From: Acidovorax sp. SRB_14
GTDB taxonomy: Bacteria > Pseudomonadota > Gammaproteobacteria > Burkholderiales > Burkholderiaceae_C
Assembly: GCF_012932145.1 (NCBI RefSeq)
Contig: NZ_MWOK01000021.1
Coordinates: forward strand, 1-49,058
Length of the DNA stretch: 49,058 nucleotides
Direction: 5' to 3'
Shown in pieces: positions 1 through 8,037 of this stretch. The translations under genes and the position numbers were made by a program. Under the pieces are notes generated by a model. It was given only the letters and a program-made list of their open reading frames with translations. It did no database searches and was not told where the DNA came from. The first letter of the stretch is position 1; each line of letters begins with the position of its first letter.

Positions 1-63
1 AGTTGGTAGAGCGCAACCTTGCCAAGGTTGAGGTCGAGAGTTCGAGACTCTTTTCCCGCTCCA
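1..63 (+). tRNA. tRNA-Gly(GCC), 5' end missing
   Basis: The window begins inside the D-arm. The anticodon stem CAACC/GGTTG closes a seven-base loop with anticodon GCC, followed by a T-arm and the 3' acceptor strand TTCCCGC, a T discriminator and an encoded CCA at 61-63. The 5' acceptor strand lies upstream of the window. Confidence 0.93.
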
Positions 64-70
64 GTTCTCA

Positions 71-99
71 AAGGGAAGCTTCGGCTTCCCTTTTTCTTT
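71..99 (+). terminator. Rho-independent terminator after tRNA-Gly
   Basis: Perfect nine-base arms at 71-79 and 84-92 enclose a TTCG tetraloop. A T-rich run follows to 99. It lies eight bases after the tRNA CCA, so it probably ends the upstream tRNA transcript. Confidence 0.85.
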
Positions 100-194
100 G
101 GGCGTCCGCCGCGGTGGGGCCCGGCAGAGTTTGGGCATTGCACAGGTGCGCGGCCCGGGTTACGCTGCAGACGAGGCTTTGCGCCATGCAGCCC

Positions 195-287
195 GCCCCG
201 ATGGTGAAATTGGTAGACACTGCGGACTTAAAATCCGCCGCTTTCCTGAAAAGGGGCGTGCCGGTTCGACCCCGGCTCGGGGCACCA
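195..287 (+). tRNA. tRNA-Leu(TAA)
   Basis: This is a class II tRNA with a long variable arm. Acceptor strands GCCCCGA (195-201) and TCGGGGC (277-283) pair, the discriminator is A284 and CCA is encoded at 285-287. The anticodon loop CTTAAAA sits between GCGGA and TCCGC and gives anticodon TAA. The next coding region starts only 13 bases after the CCA, so tRNA and mRNA may share a transcript. Confidence 0.96.
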
Positions 288-300
288 CTACGATTCAATC

Positions 301-933
301 ATGTCAAATTACAACGCTCCCTTCGAAATTCATGTCCATGGTCAGGTGCCGCTGCGCCCTGATGCCGGCTACGAGCAGTTGCAGGAAGCGCTCAAGCCCT
401 TGTGGAAATATGCCGGCGCGCGCTCGCTGGCCGACGGCTCGGTCAGTGCCTATGAAGAAGAGCCTGGCATTCAGTTCGACGCGAAGGAGCACACGCTGCA
501 GCTGTGCTGGACGGTGCGCGGTGACGAGGACTTCCGCCAGTCGCTCGACGAGATGTGCATGAGCCTCAATGAACTGGCCGAGCAAGGCGCCGCCATCGAG
601 GTGACGTTCTACGACGCCGAGTTCGACGAGGACGAGGAAGAAGACGATGCCGAATCGCGCGACGACTTCGTCATGCTGTTCGTGGGCCCGACGCCCGCCG
701 CCATCATGCAGGTGCAGCGCGACCTGCTGGTGCAGGACGTGGTGAACATGATGGAGCGCCACTTCGATGGCGCCGAGTTGGGCGGCGTGGTGGCCGAAAT
801 CGACAAGCTGTTCAGCCAGCGCTTTGACGCGCTCGTGAATTCGCTTGAAATCGGCAAGCCACCGCGCGGCTCGGGCGGCTCCGGCGGCAGCCACGGTGGC
901 GGCGGTGGTCGCCGCCCGCGCCATCTGCACTGA
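301..933 (+). CDS. Conserved hypothetical protein, acidic with Gly/His-rich tail
   Basis: A 210-residue soluble protein with no signal peptide or membrane segment. From memory it resembles a Burkholderiales family labelled DUF6806, but I could not check this and no function is known. Residues 1-110 look like a compact mixed alpha/beta domain. A very acidic stretch (DEDEEEDDAESRDD) lies near residues 112-125. The last 25 or so residues are a low-complexity Gly/Ser/Arg/His tail. The ATG at 301 fits the coding pattern, but no Shine-Dalgarno sequence is visible in the 13 bases separating it from tRNA-Leu. A metallopeptidase gene follows after 40 bases on the same strand. Confidence 0.75.
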   Translation: MSNYNAPFEIHVHGQVPLRPDAGYEQLQEALKPLWKYAGARSLADGSVSAYEEEPGIQFDAKEHTLQLCWTVRGDEDFRQSLDEMCMSLNELAEQGAAIEVTFYDAEFDEDEEEDDAESRDDFVMLFVGPTPAAIMQVQRDLLVQDVVNMMERHFDGAELGGVVAEIDKLFSQRFDALVNSLEIGKPPRGSGGSGGSHGGGGGRRPRHLH

Positions 934-973
934 TGGCGGCGCGCTGGCCGCTGTCCGGCGGCCAGCCCTTTGA

Positions 974-1504
974 ATGTCCATGCACAGCGACCTGCCCTAT
1001 CTGCGTGCCTATCCGCAGCCCTTGCAGGACCAGGTGCGTGGGATGCTGGGCGAGGGCGGCAGCGGTCTGGCGGCGCTGCTGCAGCGCAAATACCCGCAAG
1101 CCCACGCGGTGCGCACCGACAAGGCGCTCTACCACTACACCCAGGCCCTGAAGACCCGCCATCTGCGCAATGCCGATGCGGTCCACAAGGTGCTGTTCGA
1201 CAGCAAGATCCATGTGGTGCGCAATGCCCTGGGTTTGCACACTAGCGTCTCGCGTGTGCAGGGCGGCAAGCTGGCGGCCAAACACGAGATCCGCGTGGCC
1301 GCCATGTTCAAGCAGGTGCCCGACGAGTTCCTGCGCATGATCGTGGTGCACGAGCTGGCGCACCTGCGCGAGCGCGAGCACAACAAGGCCTTCTACCAGC
1401 TGTGCGTGCACATGGAGCCGGCCTACCACCAGTACGAGTTTGACCTGCGCCTGTACCTGACGCACCTGGAGCGTGGCGGTGGGCGCATTTGGCGCGCCGA
1501 TTGA
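974..1504 (+). CDS. YgjP/DUF45-type zinc metallopeptidase (M48-like)
   Basis: A 176-residue protein carrying the gluzincin-type signature HELAHLREREHNKAFY. The expected zinc ligands are H126, H130 and H136, with E127 as catalytic base; this spacing is that of the YgjP/SprT-like group often annotated as M48 family. There is no signal peptide, so it should be cytoplasmic. The substrate is not known for the family. The start at 974 (MSMH) is chosen, although a second ATG at 980 is equally possible. It follows the acidic hypothetical gene by 40 bases and converges on murI, with repeat copy A in the gap. Confidence 0.85.
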   Translation: MSMHSDLPYLRAYPQPLQDQVRGMLGEGGSGLAALLQRKYPQAHAVRTDKALYHYTQALKTRHLRNADAVHKVLFDSKIHVVRNALGLHTSVSRVQGGKLAAKHEIRVAAMFKQVPDEFLRMIVVHELAHLREREHNKAFYQLCVHMEPAYHQYEFDLRLYLTHLERGGGRIWRAD

Positions 1505-1534
1505 AAAGCCGCCGGCAGGCTTGCTGCGATATCC

Positions 1535-1585
1535 ATAGCTGCAAGCGTATGTCTGGCAAGCGTTTGAGACCAGTTTCAATCAAAT
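1535..1585 (+). repeat. Interspersed hairpin repeat, copy A
   Basis: This 51-bp element begins ATAGCTGCAAGCG and lies in the gap between the convergent metallopeptidase and murI genes. Hand alignment without gaps matches copy B (5693-5743) at 36 of 51 positions and copy C (38663-38713) at 35 of 51. All three copies have the same orientation. Confidence 0.7.
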
Positions 1586-2449
1586 TCACGGGATGACCAC
1601 CTGGGCACAGCAGTCGGCGGGCAGTTCCAGCCAGCGCTGCGCCGCGGCCTGCAGGGGGTCCAGCGCTCCGGTCGTGAGCAGTTGCACGGGTGGCGGTCCG
1701 GCGTGCGCGCCGCCCAGTGGCTCTTTGGCCAACAGGCCGGCCGACTGCAGCAGCCGCCGCGTCTGCCGCGCCACCGGCTCGCCGGTTTCGATGAAGCGCA
1801 CCTGCGGGCCGACCAGCGCACGCAGGTCGTCGGCAGCAAAAATGTAGTGCGTGCAGCCCAGCACCAGGGTGTCCATCTGCCCCGCTTTGGTGCCAAAACG
1901 GCCCATGGCGCGGAGGTGGCGGGTGCAGAGTGCCCGTATTTCAGTCGCAGATGGGTGGCTGGGCAGCGGCTGGGCAACGCTGCGTTCAATGGCGTGGGCC
2001 AGGCCGTCGCAGGGCTGCGTCACGAACTCGGCCTGCCCGGCCACCGAGGCCAGCAGTTTCGCAAACTTGGCGCTGGTCAGCGTGCCGCGCGTGCCGATCA
2101 CGCCCACCCGCCCGGTGCGCGTGGCCGACAGGGCGGGCTTGAGCGCGGGCTCCAGCCCCACCAGCGGCAGGTCGGCGTGGCGGCTGCGCACCTCGTGGAT
2201 GGCTGCGGCCGTGGCCGTGTTGCAGGCAACGACCAGGGCCTTGATGCCGTGCTGCGCGCGCAGGTACTGCGTGATCGCATGGGTGCGGGCGCCCACATAG
2301 GCGTCGCCGCGCTCGCCGTATGGTGCGTGGGCACTGTCGGCCAGGTAGACGAAGCGCTCGTAAGGCAGTTCTGCGCGCAGCGCGCGCAGCACGCTGAGGC
2401 CGCCGACGCCGCTGTCAAACACACCGATGGGCTGTGAAGGGACTGTCAT
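1586..2449 (-). CDS. murI: Glutamate racemase
   Basis: A cytoplasmic cofactor-independent racemase converting L- to D-glutamate for peptidoglycan. The 287-residue length is normal. The N-terminal motif GVFDSGVGG contains D12. The two catalytic cysteines are C76 in VVACNTAT and C199 in LVLGCTHY, one from each pseudo-symmetric domain. It lies 108 bases downstream of the class I fumarase gene on the same strand, so co-transcription is possible but is not required by any metabolic link. The 3' end faces the metallopeptidase gene. The ATG at 2449 fits the usual start of the family. Confidence 0.95.
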   Translation of the reverse strand: MTVPSQPIGVFDSGVGGLSVLRALRAELPYERFVYLADSAHAPYGERGDAYVGARTHAITQYLRAQHGIKALVVACNTATAAAIHEVRSRHADLPLVGLEPALKPALSATRTGRVGVIGTRGTLTSAKFAKLLASVAGQAEFVTQPCDGLAHAIERSVAQPLPSHPSATEIRALCTRHLRAMGRFGTKAGQMDTLVLGCTHYIFAADDLRALVGPQVRFIETGEPVARQTRRLLQSAGLLAKEPLGGAHAGPPPVQLLTTGALDPLQAAAQRWLELPADCCAQVVIP

Positions 2450-2557
2450 GCAAGCACGGCAAAGTAGGGGTGGAAGAAAGGGTCTGGGCCAGGGCAGGGT
2501 CGCACGCCCCAGCCCCTGGCACAGGCGCGTGCGCTGCCACCACGCCCCCGGCGTGCG

Positions 2558-4111
2558 TCAGGCGGCGGTGACCCCGATGCCCTTGAACTCGCCCGTGGCA
2601 ATGCGCTTTTGCCATTCGGCCGGGCCGGTGAGGTGGGCGCTGGTGCCGCCCGAGTCCACCGCCACGGTGACGGGCATGTCGACCACGTCGAACTCGTAGA
2701 TGGCTTCCATGCCCAGGTCTTCAAACCCCACCACCTTGGCGTGCTTGATCGCCTTCGAGACCAGGTAGGCCGCGCCGCCCACGGCCATCAGGTAGGCACT
2801 CTGGTGCTGCTTGATGGACTCGATGGCGGCCGGGCCGCGCTCGGCCTTGCCGATCATGGCGATCAGGCCGGTCTGTTCCAGCATCATGTCGGTGAAGCCG
2901 TCCATGCGCGTGGCCGTGGTCGGGCCGGCGGGGCCCACCGCCTCGTCGCCCACTGGGTCCACGGGGCCGACGTAGTAGATCACACGGTTGGTGAAGTCCA
3001 CGGGCAGCTTCTCGCCCTGGGCCAGCATGCCCTGGATGCGCTTGTGCGCCGCGTCGCGGCCAGTGAGCATCTTGCCACTCAGCAGCAGCGTATCGCCGGG
3101 CTTCCAGCCTGCCACTTCGGCCTTGGTCAGGGTGTTGAGGTCGACTTTTTTGCTCTTGTTGTAGTCGGGCGCCCAGTCGATCTTGGGCCACAGGTCGAGC
3201 GAAGGCGCATCGAGGTACACGGGGCCCGAGCCGTCCATCACGAAATGGGCGTGGCGCGTGGCCGCGCAGTTGGGGATCATGGCCACGGGCTTGCTGGCGG
3301 CGTGCGTGGGGTACATCTTGATCTTGATGTCGAGCACGGTGGACAGGCCGCCCAGGCCCTGCGCGCCGATGCCCAGGGCGTTGACCTTTTCGTACAGCTC
3401 CAGGCGCAGCTCTTCGACCTGGTCGAGCTTCTCGCCGCGCTGGCTCTTCGCCTGCAGCTCGTACATGTTCAGGTCTTCCATCAGGCTTTCCTTGGCCAGC
3501 AGCACGGCCTTTTCGGCCGTGCCGCCGATGCCGATGCCCAGCATGCCCGGCGGGCACCAGCCGGCGCCCATGGTGGGCACGGTCTTGAGCACCCAGTCCA
3601 CCAGCGAGTCGCTGGGGTTCATCATGACCATCTTGGACTTGTTCTCGGAGCCGCCGCCCTTGGCGGCCACCGTGATGTCCACGGTGTTGCCGGGTACGAT
3701 CTGCGTGAAGATCACGGCCGGGGTGTTGTCCTTGGTGTTCTTGCGCGCGAAATGCGGGTCGGCCACCACGCTGGCGCGCAGCTTGTTTTCCGCAAAGTCG
3801 TAACCGCGGCGCACGCCTTCGTTGACGGCGTCTTCGAGGCCGCCCGTGAAGCCTTCCCAGCGCACGTCCATGCCGATCTTCAGGAACACGTTGACGATGC
3901 CGGTGTCCTGGCAGATCGGGCGGTGGCCGGTGGCCGCCATCTTGGAGTTGGTGAGGATCTGCGCCATCGCGTCCTTGGCCGCGGGGCTTTGCTCGCGCTC
4001 GTAGGCGCGCGCCAGGTGGGCAATGTAGTCGGTGGGGTGGTAGTAGCTGATGTACTGCAGTGCACCGGCGATGGAGTCGATCAGGTCTTGCTGGCGAATG
4101 GTCGTGGTCAT
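2558..4111 (-). CDS. fumA: Fumarate hydratase, class I (iron-sulfur)
   Basis: A TCA-cycle enzyme hydrating fumarate to malate with an oxygen-sensitive [4Fe-4S] cluster. The 517-residue chain joins the alpha and beta regions of the class I family. The three expected cluster cysteines are C67 (RPICQDTGI), C186 (AGWCPPGM) and C282 (IPNCAATRH). The beta part ends with the [11 protein letters not shown] segment. The ATG at 4111 gives a normal N-terminus. It diverges from fumC, a cluster-free isoenzyme, across 139 bases, and is followed by murI. The symbol could equally be fumB; the family assignment is secure and the letter is by convention. Confidence 0.93.
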   Translation of the reverse strand: MTTTIRQQDLIDSIAGALQYISYYHPTDYIAHLARAYEREQSPAAKDAMAQILTNSKMAATGHRPICQDTGIVNVFLKIGMDVRWEGFTGGLEDAVNEGVRRGYDFAENKLRASVVADPHFARKNTKDNTPAVIFTQIVPGNTVDITVAAKGGGSENKSKMVMMNPSDSLVDWVLKTVPTMGAGWCPPGMLGIGIGGTAEKAVLLAKESLMEDLNMYELQAKSQRGEKLDQVEELRLELYEKVNALGIGAQGLGGLSTVLDIKIKMYPTHAASKPVAMIPNCAATRHAHFVMDGSGPVYLDAPSLDLWPKIDWAPDYNKSKKVDLNTLTKAEVAGWKPGDTLLLSGKMLTGRDAAHKRIQGMLAQGEKLPVDFTNRVIYYVGPVDPVGDEAVGPAGPTTATRMDGFTDMMLEQTGLIAMIGKAERGPAAIESIKQHQSAYLMAVGGAAYLVSKAIKHAKVVGFEDLGMEAIYEFDVVDMPVTVAVDSGGTSAHLTGPAEWQKRIATGEFKGIGVTAA

Positions 4112-4195
4112 GGCATGGGGATCAGAGGTCGCGAATCTTCGATTATCCCCTGCAGGGCGCGAACGCCCCTGCCACCAGGGTTGCGGCCCCCCATC

Positions 4196-4225
4196 TTGGC
4201 CGCTGCGCAGCGGCAGGGGTATGCT
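4196..4225 (+). promoter_or_regulatory. Putative sigma-70 promoter of fumC with palindromic spacer
   Basis: A TTGGCC box (4196-4201) and TATGCT box (4220-4225) are 18 bases apart. A perfect 16-base palindrome, GCCGCTGCGCAGCGGC, occupies 4199-4214 inside this promoter, as a repressor site would. A GGAGG ribosome-binding site follows at 4239-4243. This is prediction by eye only. Confidence 0.4.
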
Positions 4226-4250
4226 GGCGCACTACTTTGGAGGACGCACG

Positions 4251-5651
4251 ATGACCCCTGCAGCACCTGCCACCGCCTTCCGCGCCGAACGTGACAGCTT
4301 TGGCGCCATTGACGTGCCGGCCGACCGGCTCTGGGGCGCGCAGACGCAGCGCTCGCTGCAGCATTTTGCGATCTCGGGGGAGCGCATGGCGCCCGAGCTG
4401 CTGCGCGCGCTGGCCCAGGTCAAGCGTTCGAGCGCCAGCGTGAACCAGGCACTGGGCCTGCTCGATGCCGCCAAGGCCGATGCCATCGTGGCCGCAGCCA
4501 ATGAAGTGATTGCCGGCCAGCACGCGGGTGAATTTCCGCTGGTCGTCTGGCAGACCGGATCGGGCACGCAGACCAACATGAACATGAACGAGGTGCTGGC
4601 CAACCGCGCCAGCGAGCTGCTGGGCGGCGAGCGCGGCGAGGGCCGCCTGGTGCACCCGAACGACGACGTCAACCAAAGCCAGTCGAGCAACGACGTCTTC
4701 CCCACCGCGATGCACGTCGCCGCCGTCGATGCCGTCACGCACCACCTGCTGCCGGCGCTGGCCGCGCTGCACGCCACGCTGCAGGCCAAGGCCGAGGCGT
4801 TTGCCGGCATCGTCAAGATCGGCCGCACGCACCTGCAGGACGCCACGCCCGTCACGCTGGGGCAGGAAATCTCGGGCTGGGCCGCGCAGCTGGCGCACGG
4901 GCAGCGGCATGTGCAGGCGGCCCTGCCGCACCTGTGCGAACTCGCGCTGGGCGGCACGGCCGTGGGCACCGGGCTCAACGCGCCGGCCGGCTACGCCGTG
5001 GCGGTGGCGGACGAGCTGGCGCGCCTGACCGGGCTGCCGCTGGTGACCGCGCCGAACAAGTTCGAGGCCCTGGCCAGCTGCGATGCGCTGGTGCATGCGC
5101 ACGGCGCGCTCAAGACGCTGGCCGCCAGCCTCATGAAGATCGCCAACGATGTGCGCTGGCTGGCCAGCGGACCGCGCAGCGGCCTGGGCGAGATCGCCAT
5201 TCCGGAGAACGAGCCCGGCTCGTCCATCATGCCCGGCAAGGTCAACCCGACGCAGTGCGAGGCGCTGACCATGCTCTGCGCCCAGGTCATGGGCAACGAT
5301 GTGGCCCTCACCATCGGCGGCGCATCGGGCAACTTTGAGCTCAACGTGTTCCGTCCCCTGGTGATCCACAATTTTCTGCAGAGCGTGCGCCTGCTGGCGG
5401 ACGGCATGGGCAGCTTCAACACGCACTGCGCCGCGGGGATCGAGCCCCACCGCGCCCGCATTGCCGAGCTGGTGGAGCGCTCGCTGATGCTGGTGACAGC
5501 GCTGAACCCGCACATCGGCTACGACAATGCCGCGCAGATCGCCAAGAAAGCGCACCACGAAGGCCTGAGCCTGCGCGAAGCCGCCATCGCTTCGGGCCAT
5601 GTGAGCGCCGAGCAGTTCGACGCCTGGGTGCAGCCGGCGCACATGGTCTAG
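4251..5651 (+). CDS. fumC: Fumarate hydratase, class II
   Basis: A cluster-free, oxygen-stable fumarase of the aspartase/fumarase superfamily, 466 residues and typical in length. The substrate-binding segment [14 protein letters not shown] is at 102-115. The catalytic base His is H194 in [10 protein letters not shown]. The signature loop [11 protein letters not shown] (323-333) holds the catalytic Ser. The start at 4251 is fixed by a GGAGG box eight bases upstream; a longer reading frame upstream has no support. It is divergent from the class I enzyme, an arrangement that would let the cell swap fumarases under iron or oxidative stress (inference). Its 3' end converges on mnmH with repeat copy B between them. 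Confidence 0.96.
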   Translation: MTPAAPATAFRAERDSFGAIDVPADRLWGAQTQRSLQHFAISGERMAPELLRALAQVKRSSASVNQALGLLDAAKADAIVAAANEVIAGQHAGEFPLVVWQTGSGTQTNMNMNEVLANRASELLGGERGEGRLVHPNDDVNQSQSSNDVFPTAMHVAAVDAVTHHLLPALAALHATLQAKAEAFAGIVKIGRTHLQDATPVTLGQEISGWAAQLAHGQRHVQAALPHLCELALGGTAVGTGLNAPAGYAVAVADELARLTGLPLVTAPNKFEALASCDALVHAHGALKTLAASLMKIANDVRWLASGPRSGLGEIAIPENEPGSSIMPGKVNPTQCEALTMLCAQVMGNDVALTIGGASGNFELNVFRPLVIHNFLQSVRLLADGMGSFNTHCAAGIEPHRARIAELVERSLMLVTALNPHIGYDNAAQIAKKAHHEGLSLREAAIASGHVSAEQFDAWVQPAHMV

Positions 5652-5692
5652 GTGGCTGCGCCGCTGCGGCGCCAGCGTCCACTATCGATTCA

Positions 5693-5743
5693 ATAGCTGC
5701 AAGCGCTTATCTCATAAGCGTTAGAGGCACTTTTGGTCCAAAT
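5693..5743 (+). repeat. Interspersed hairpin repeat, copy B
   Basis: It begins ATAGCTGCAAGCG, as copy A does. The centre folds as CGCTTAT (5704-5710) with ATAAGCG (5714-5720) around a three-base loop. It lies between the convergent fumC and mnmH genes and is the best-paired of the three junction copies. Confidence 0.75.
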
Positions 5744-5764
5744 TCCAGAAAATCCGCCGGGTTG

Positions 5765-6817
5765 TCAGGGCGCCAGCGCCAGCACCCTATCGGCTACGGT
5801 CTCTATGCCGGTGGGCGAAAGGTCGCTGGCCACCACCGCCTGGCGCCCGGCCCACTGGAACAGGTGCGTGCTTTGCGAGCGCGCATACAGCGGGTCGTAG
5901 TGCAGTGCCACCAGCTCGGCAAACAGCGGCGCCAGCGCGCGCGCGTGTGCCCAGGCCTGCCAGCGCTCGATCACCGGCGTGCCGTGCAGCTCGCGCAGCG
6001 TGCCGAGCTGGCGCGCCAACTGCTCGGGGTCGTCGCCGAGGTTGGCATAGTCGCGCAGCAAATAGTCCAGCCGCGCCGCGCTGCTCGCCTGGATCTCGAT
6101 GCAGGGGCTGGCGCGCAGGCGCTGCACCAGCGGCTGCGGCACGGCCAGTCGGCCGATCTTGCTGCTTTCGGCCTCGACATAGATGGGGCGCTGCCGGTCG
6201 AGCGGCTCCAGCGCCTGGACCAGCAGGGTTTCAAACGCGGTCTGCGAGGGCTGCGCCACGCCCGGCCAGGCACCCAGCACCGAGCCGCGGTGCCGCGCGC
6301 AGGCTTCCAGGTCGAGCACCTGCGCGCCGCGCGCGGCCAGCGCCTGCAGCACGCGCGTCTTGGCGCTGCCGGTGGGGCCGCACAGTACGCGCAGGTCCAG
6401 CTGCGGCGCCACGGCCTCGATCTGGTCGATGACGTGGCGACGCCAGCCCTTGTAGCCGCCGGCGAGTTGCTGCGCGTCCCAGCCCACCAGGCGCAGCCAG
6501 GTCACCATCGAGCCGCTGCGCATGCCGCCGCGCCAGCAATAGACCAGGGGCTTCCAGGTCGCCGGGCGGTCGGCCAGCACGCCGCGCAGATGCCGCGCCA
6601 GGTTCGCCGCCACCATGGCGCCGCCCACGCGCCGCGCCTCGAATGCGCCCTGCTGCTTGTAGAGCGTGCCGACCGTGTGGCGCTCCTCGTCGTCGAGCAC
6701 GGGGCAGTTGATGGCGCCGGGGATGTGGTCGAGCGCGAATTCGGCGGGTGAGCGGGCATCGATGAGGGTGTCGAAGGCGTGGCGCTCGTGCACGCGCACG
6801 GGGCTGCGGTGGCTCAT
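5765..6817 (-). CDS. mnmH: tRNA 2-selenouridine synthase
   Basis: This enzyme (also SelU/YbbB) replaces sulfur by selenium at wobble 2-thiouridine of tRNA-Lys, -Glu and -Gln, using selenophosphate. The 350-residue protein has an N-terminal rhodanese domain with active-site C94 in VYCWRGGMRSG. A P-loop GPTGSAKT (147-154) follows, starting the C-terminal nucleotide-binding part. The ATG at 6817 is chosen by comparison with the known N-terminus of the family; the frame stays open further upstream but that part looks non-coding, and no clear ribosome-binding site is visible. It diverges from selD, which makes its substrate. Confidence 0.94.
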   Translation of the reverse strand: MSHRSPVRVHERHAFDTLIDARSPAEFALDHIPGAINCPVLDDEERHTVGTLYKQQGAFEARRVGGAMVAANLARHLRGVLADRPATWKPLVYCWRGGMRSGSMVTWLRLVGWDAQQLAGGYKGWRRHVIDQIEAVAPQLDLRVLCGPTGSAKTRVLQALAARGAQVLDLEACARHRGSVLGAWPGVAQPSQTAFETLLVQALEPLDRQRPIYVEAESSKIGRLAVPQPLVQRLRASPCIEIQASSAARLDYLLRDYANLGDDPEQLARQLGTLRELHGTPVIERWQAWAHARALAPLFAELVALHYDPLYARSQSTHLFQWAGRQAVVASDLSPTGIETVADRVLALAP

Positions 6818-6908
6818 GGGAGGTGGGTTCCAGTGGGTGGTTGGGAAGGGCGTGCGCAAAGGCCGCGGACGGGAGAACGAGGGCGTGGCTGGCACAATGC
6901 CCGCCACC

Positions 6909-7985
6909 ATGACCGCATCCACACCTGTTGATTCCAAGACCATCCAGCTCACCCAGTTCGCCCATGGCGGAGGGTGCGGCTGCAAGATTGCGCCCGGCTT
7001 GCTGCGCGAGATTTTGGCACGGGCGCCGCAGGGCCTCGTACCGCCCGAGCTGCTGGTGGGCACCGAGACCGCCGACGACGCCGCCATCTACCGCTTGAAC
7101 GACCAGCAGGCGCTGGTCGCCACCACCGACTTCTTTACCCCGATCGTCGACGATCCGTACGACTTTGGCCGCATTGCCGCGACCAACGCGCTGTCGGACA
7201 TCTATGCGATGGGTGGCACACCCATCATGGCGCTGGCGCTGGTCGGCATGCCTATTGCCAAGCTGCCGCCGGAGGTGATTGGCCGCGTGCTCGAAGGCGG
7301 CGCCGCCGTCTGCCGCGAGGCCGGCATCCCGATTGCCGGCGGCCACAGCATCGACGTGCTCGAACCCATCTACGGCCTGGTCGGCCTGGGCCTGGTGCAC
7401 CCCGAGCGCGTGCGCCGGAACGCCGATGCCGAGGCGGGCGACGTGCTGGTGCTGGGCAAGCCGCTGGGCGTGGGCGTGCTTTCGGCCGCCCTCAAAAAGG
7501 GCGTGCTGGGCGCGGAGGGCTACGCCGAGATGCTGCGCCACACCACGCAGCTCAACCGCGTGGGCATCGCGCTGGCGCAACTCGGTGGCGTGCACGCCAT
7601 GACCGACGTGACCGGCTTTGGCCTGGCGGGGCACCTGCTGGAAGTCTGCCGGGGCTCGGGCCTGTCCGCCCGCGTGGACCTGGCCCAGGTGCCCCTGATC
7701 GCCAGCGCGGTCGAATTCGCGCAGCAGGGCATGGCCACCGGCGCCTCGGCCCGCAACTGGGCCGCCTATGGCGGCGAGGTGCTGTGGCCCGCCGGCGCGC
7801 CCGCATGGCAGCGCACGCTGCTGACCGACCCGCAGACCAGCGGCGGCCTGCTCGTGAGCTGCAGTGCCGATGCCTTGGACGCCGTCTTGCAAGCCTTCCG
7901 CAGCGCGGGCTTTGACAGTGCCGCCGTGGTGGGCGCCATGCAGGCGCAAGAGGCGGGGCAGGGCAGCCGCCTGGTCTGCACCTGA
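6909..7985 (+). CDS. selD: Selenide, water dikinase (selenophosphate synthetase)
   Basis: It makes selenophosphate from selenide and ATP. With this start the protein has 358 residues, close to the usual length. The catalytic loop HGGGCGCK gives C23 and K26, equivalent to Cys17 and Lys20 of the E. coli enzyme; the position is an ordinary Cys codon, not a UGA selenocysteine. ATP-site segments TDFFTPIVDD and GGHSID are present. An ATG at 6897 in the same frame is an alternative start. The gene is divergent from mnmH, and no selA, selB or selC is present in the window. The nearby role is therefore selenouridine synthesis. Confidence 0.95.
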   Translation: MTASTPVDSKTIQLTQFAHGGGCGCKIAPGLLREILARAPQGLVPPELLVGTETADDAAIYRLNDQQALVATTDFFTPIVDDPYDFGRIAATNALSDIYAMGGTPIMALALVGMPIAKLPPEVIGRVLEGGAAVCREAGIPIAGGHSIDVLEPIYGLVGLGLVHPERVRRNADAEAGDVLVLGKPLGVGVLSAALKKGVLGAEGYAEMLRHTTQLNRVGIALAQLGGVHAMTDVTGFGLAGHLLEVCRGSGLSARVDLAQVPLIASAVEFAQQGMATGASARNWAAYGGEVLWPAGAPAWQRTLLTDPQTSGGLLVSCSADALDAVLQAFRSAGFDSAAVVGAMQAQEAGQGSRLVCT

Positions 7986-8012
7986 GTCACAGCCGTGCCT
8001 TGGGTGGATTCA

Positions 8013-8037
8013 GCCCTCGGCTGAGGGCGCACCGTTT
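8013..8037 (+). terminator. Possible terminator of selD
   Basis: Six-base GC-rich arms, GCCCTC (8013-8018) and GAGGGC (8023-8028), enclose a GGCT loop. GCACCGTTTT follows. The hairpin lies in the 52-base gap between the convergent selD and ribD genes. The T-run is short and is not adjacent to the stem. Confidence 0.4.

Noticed and set aside
2450-2557. Inverted GC-rich words between the class I fumarase and murI genes as a terminator.
   Set aside because: The arms are short (seven bases), the loop is long, and no T-run follows in either direction.
6909-7000. SelD as a possible UGA-selenocysteine protein.
   Set aside because: The active-site position is a plain TGC cysteine codon, and no in-frame TGA occurs before the end of the gene.
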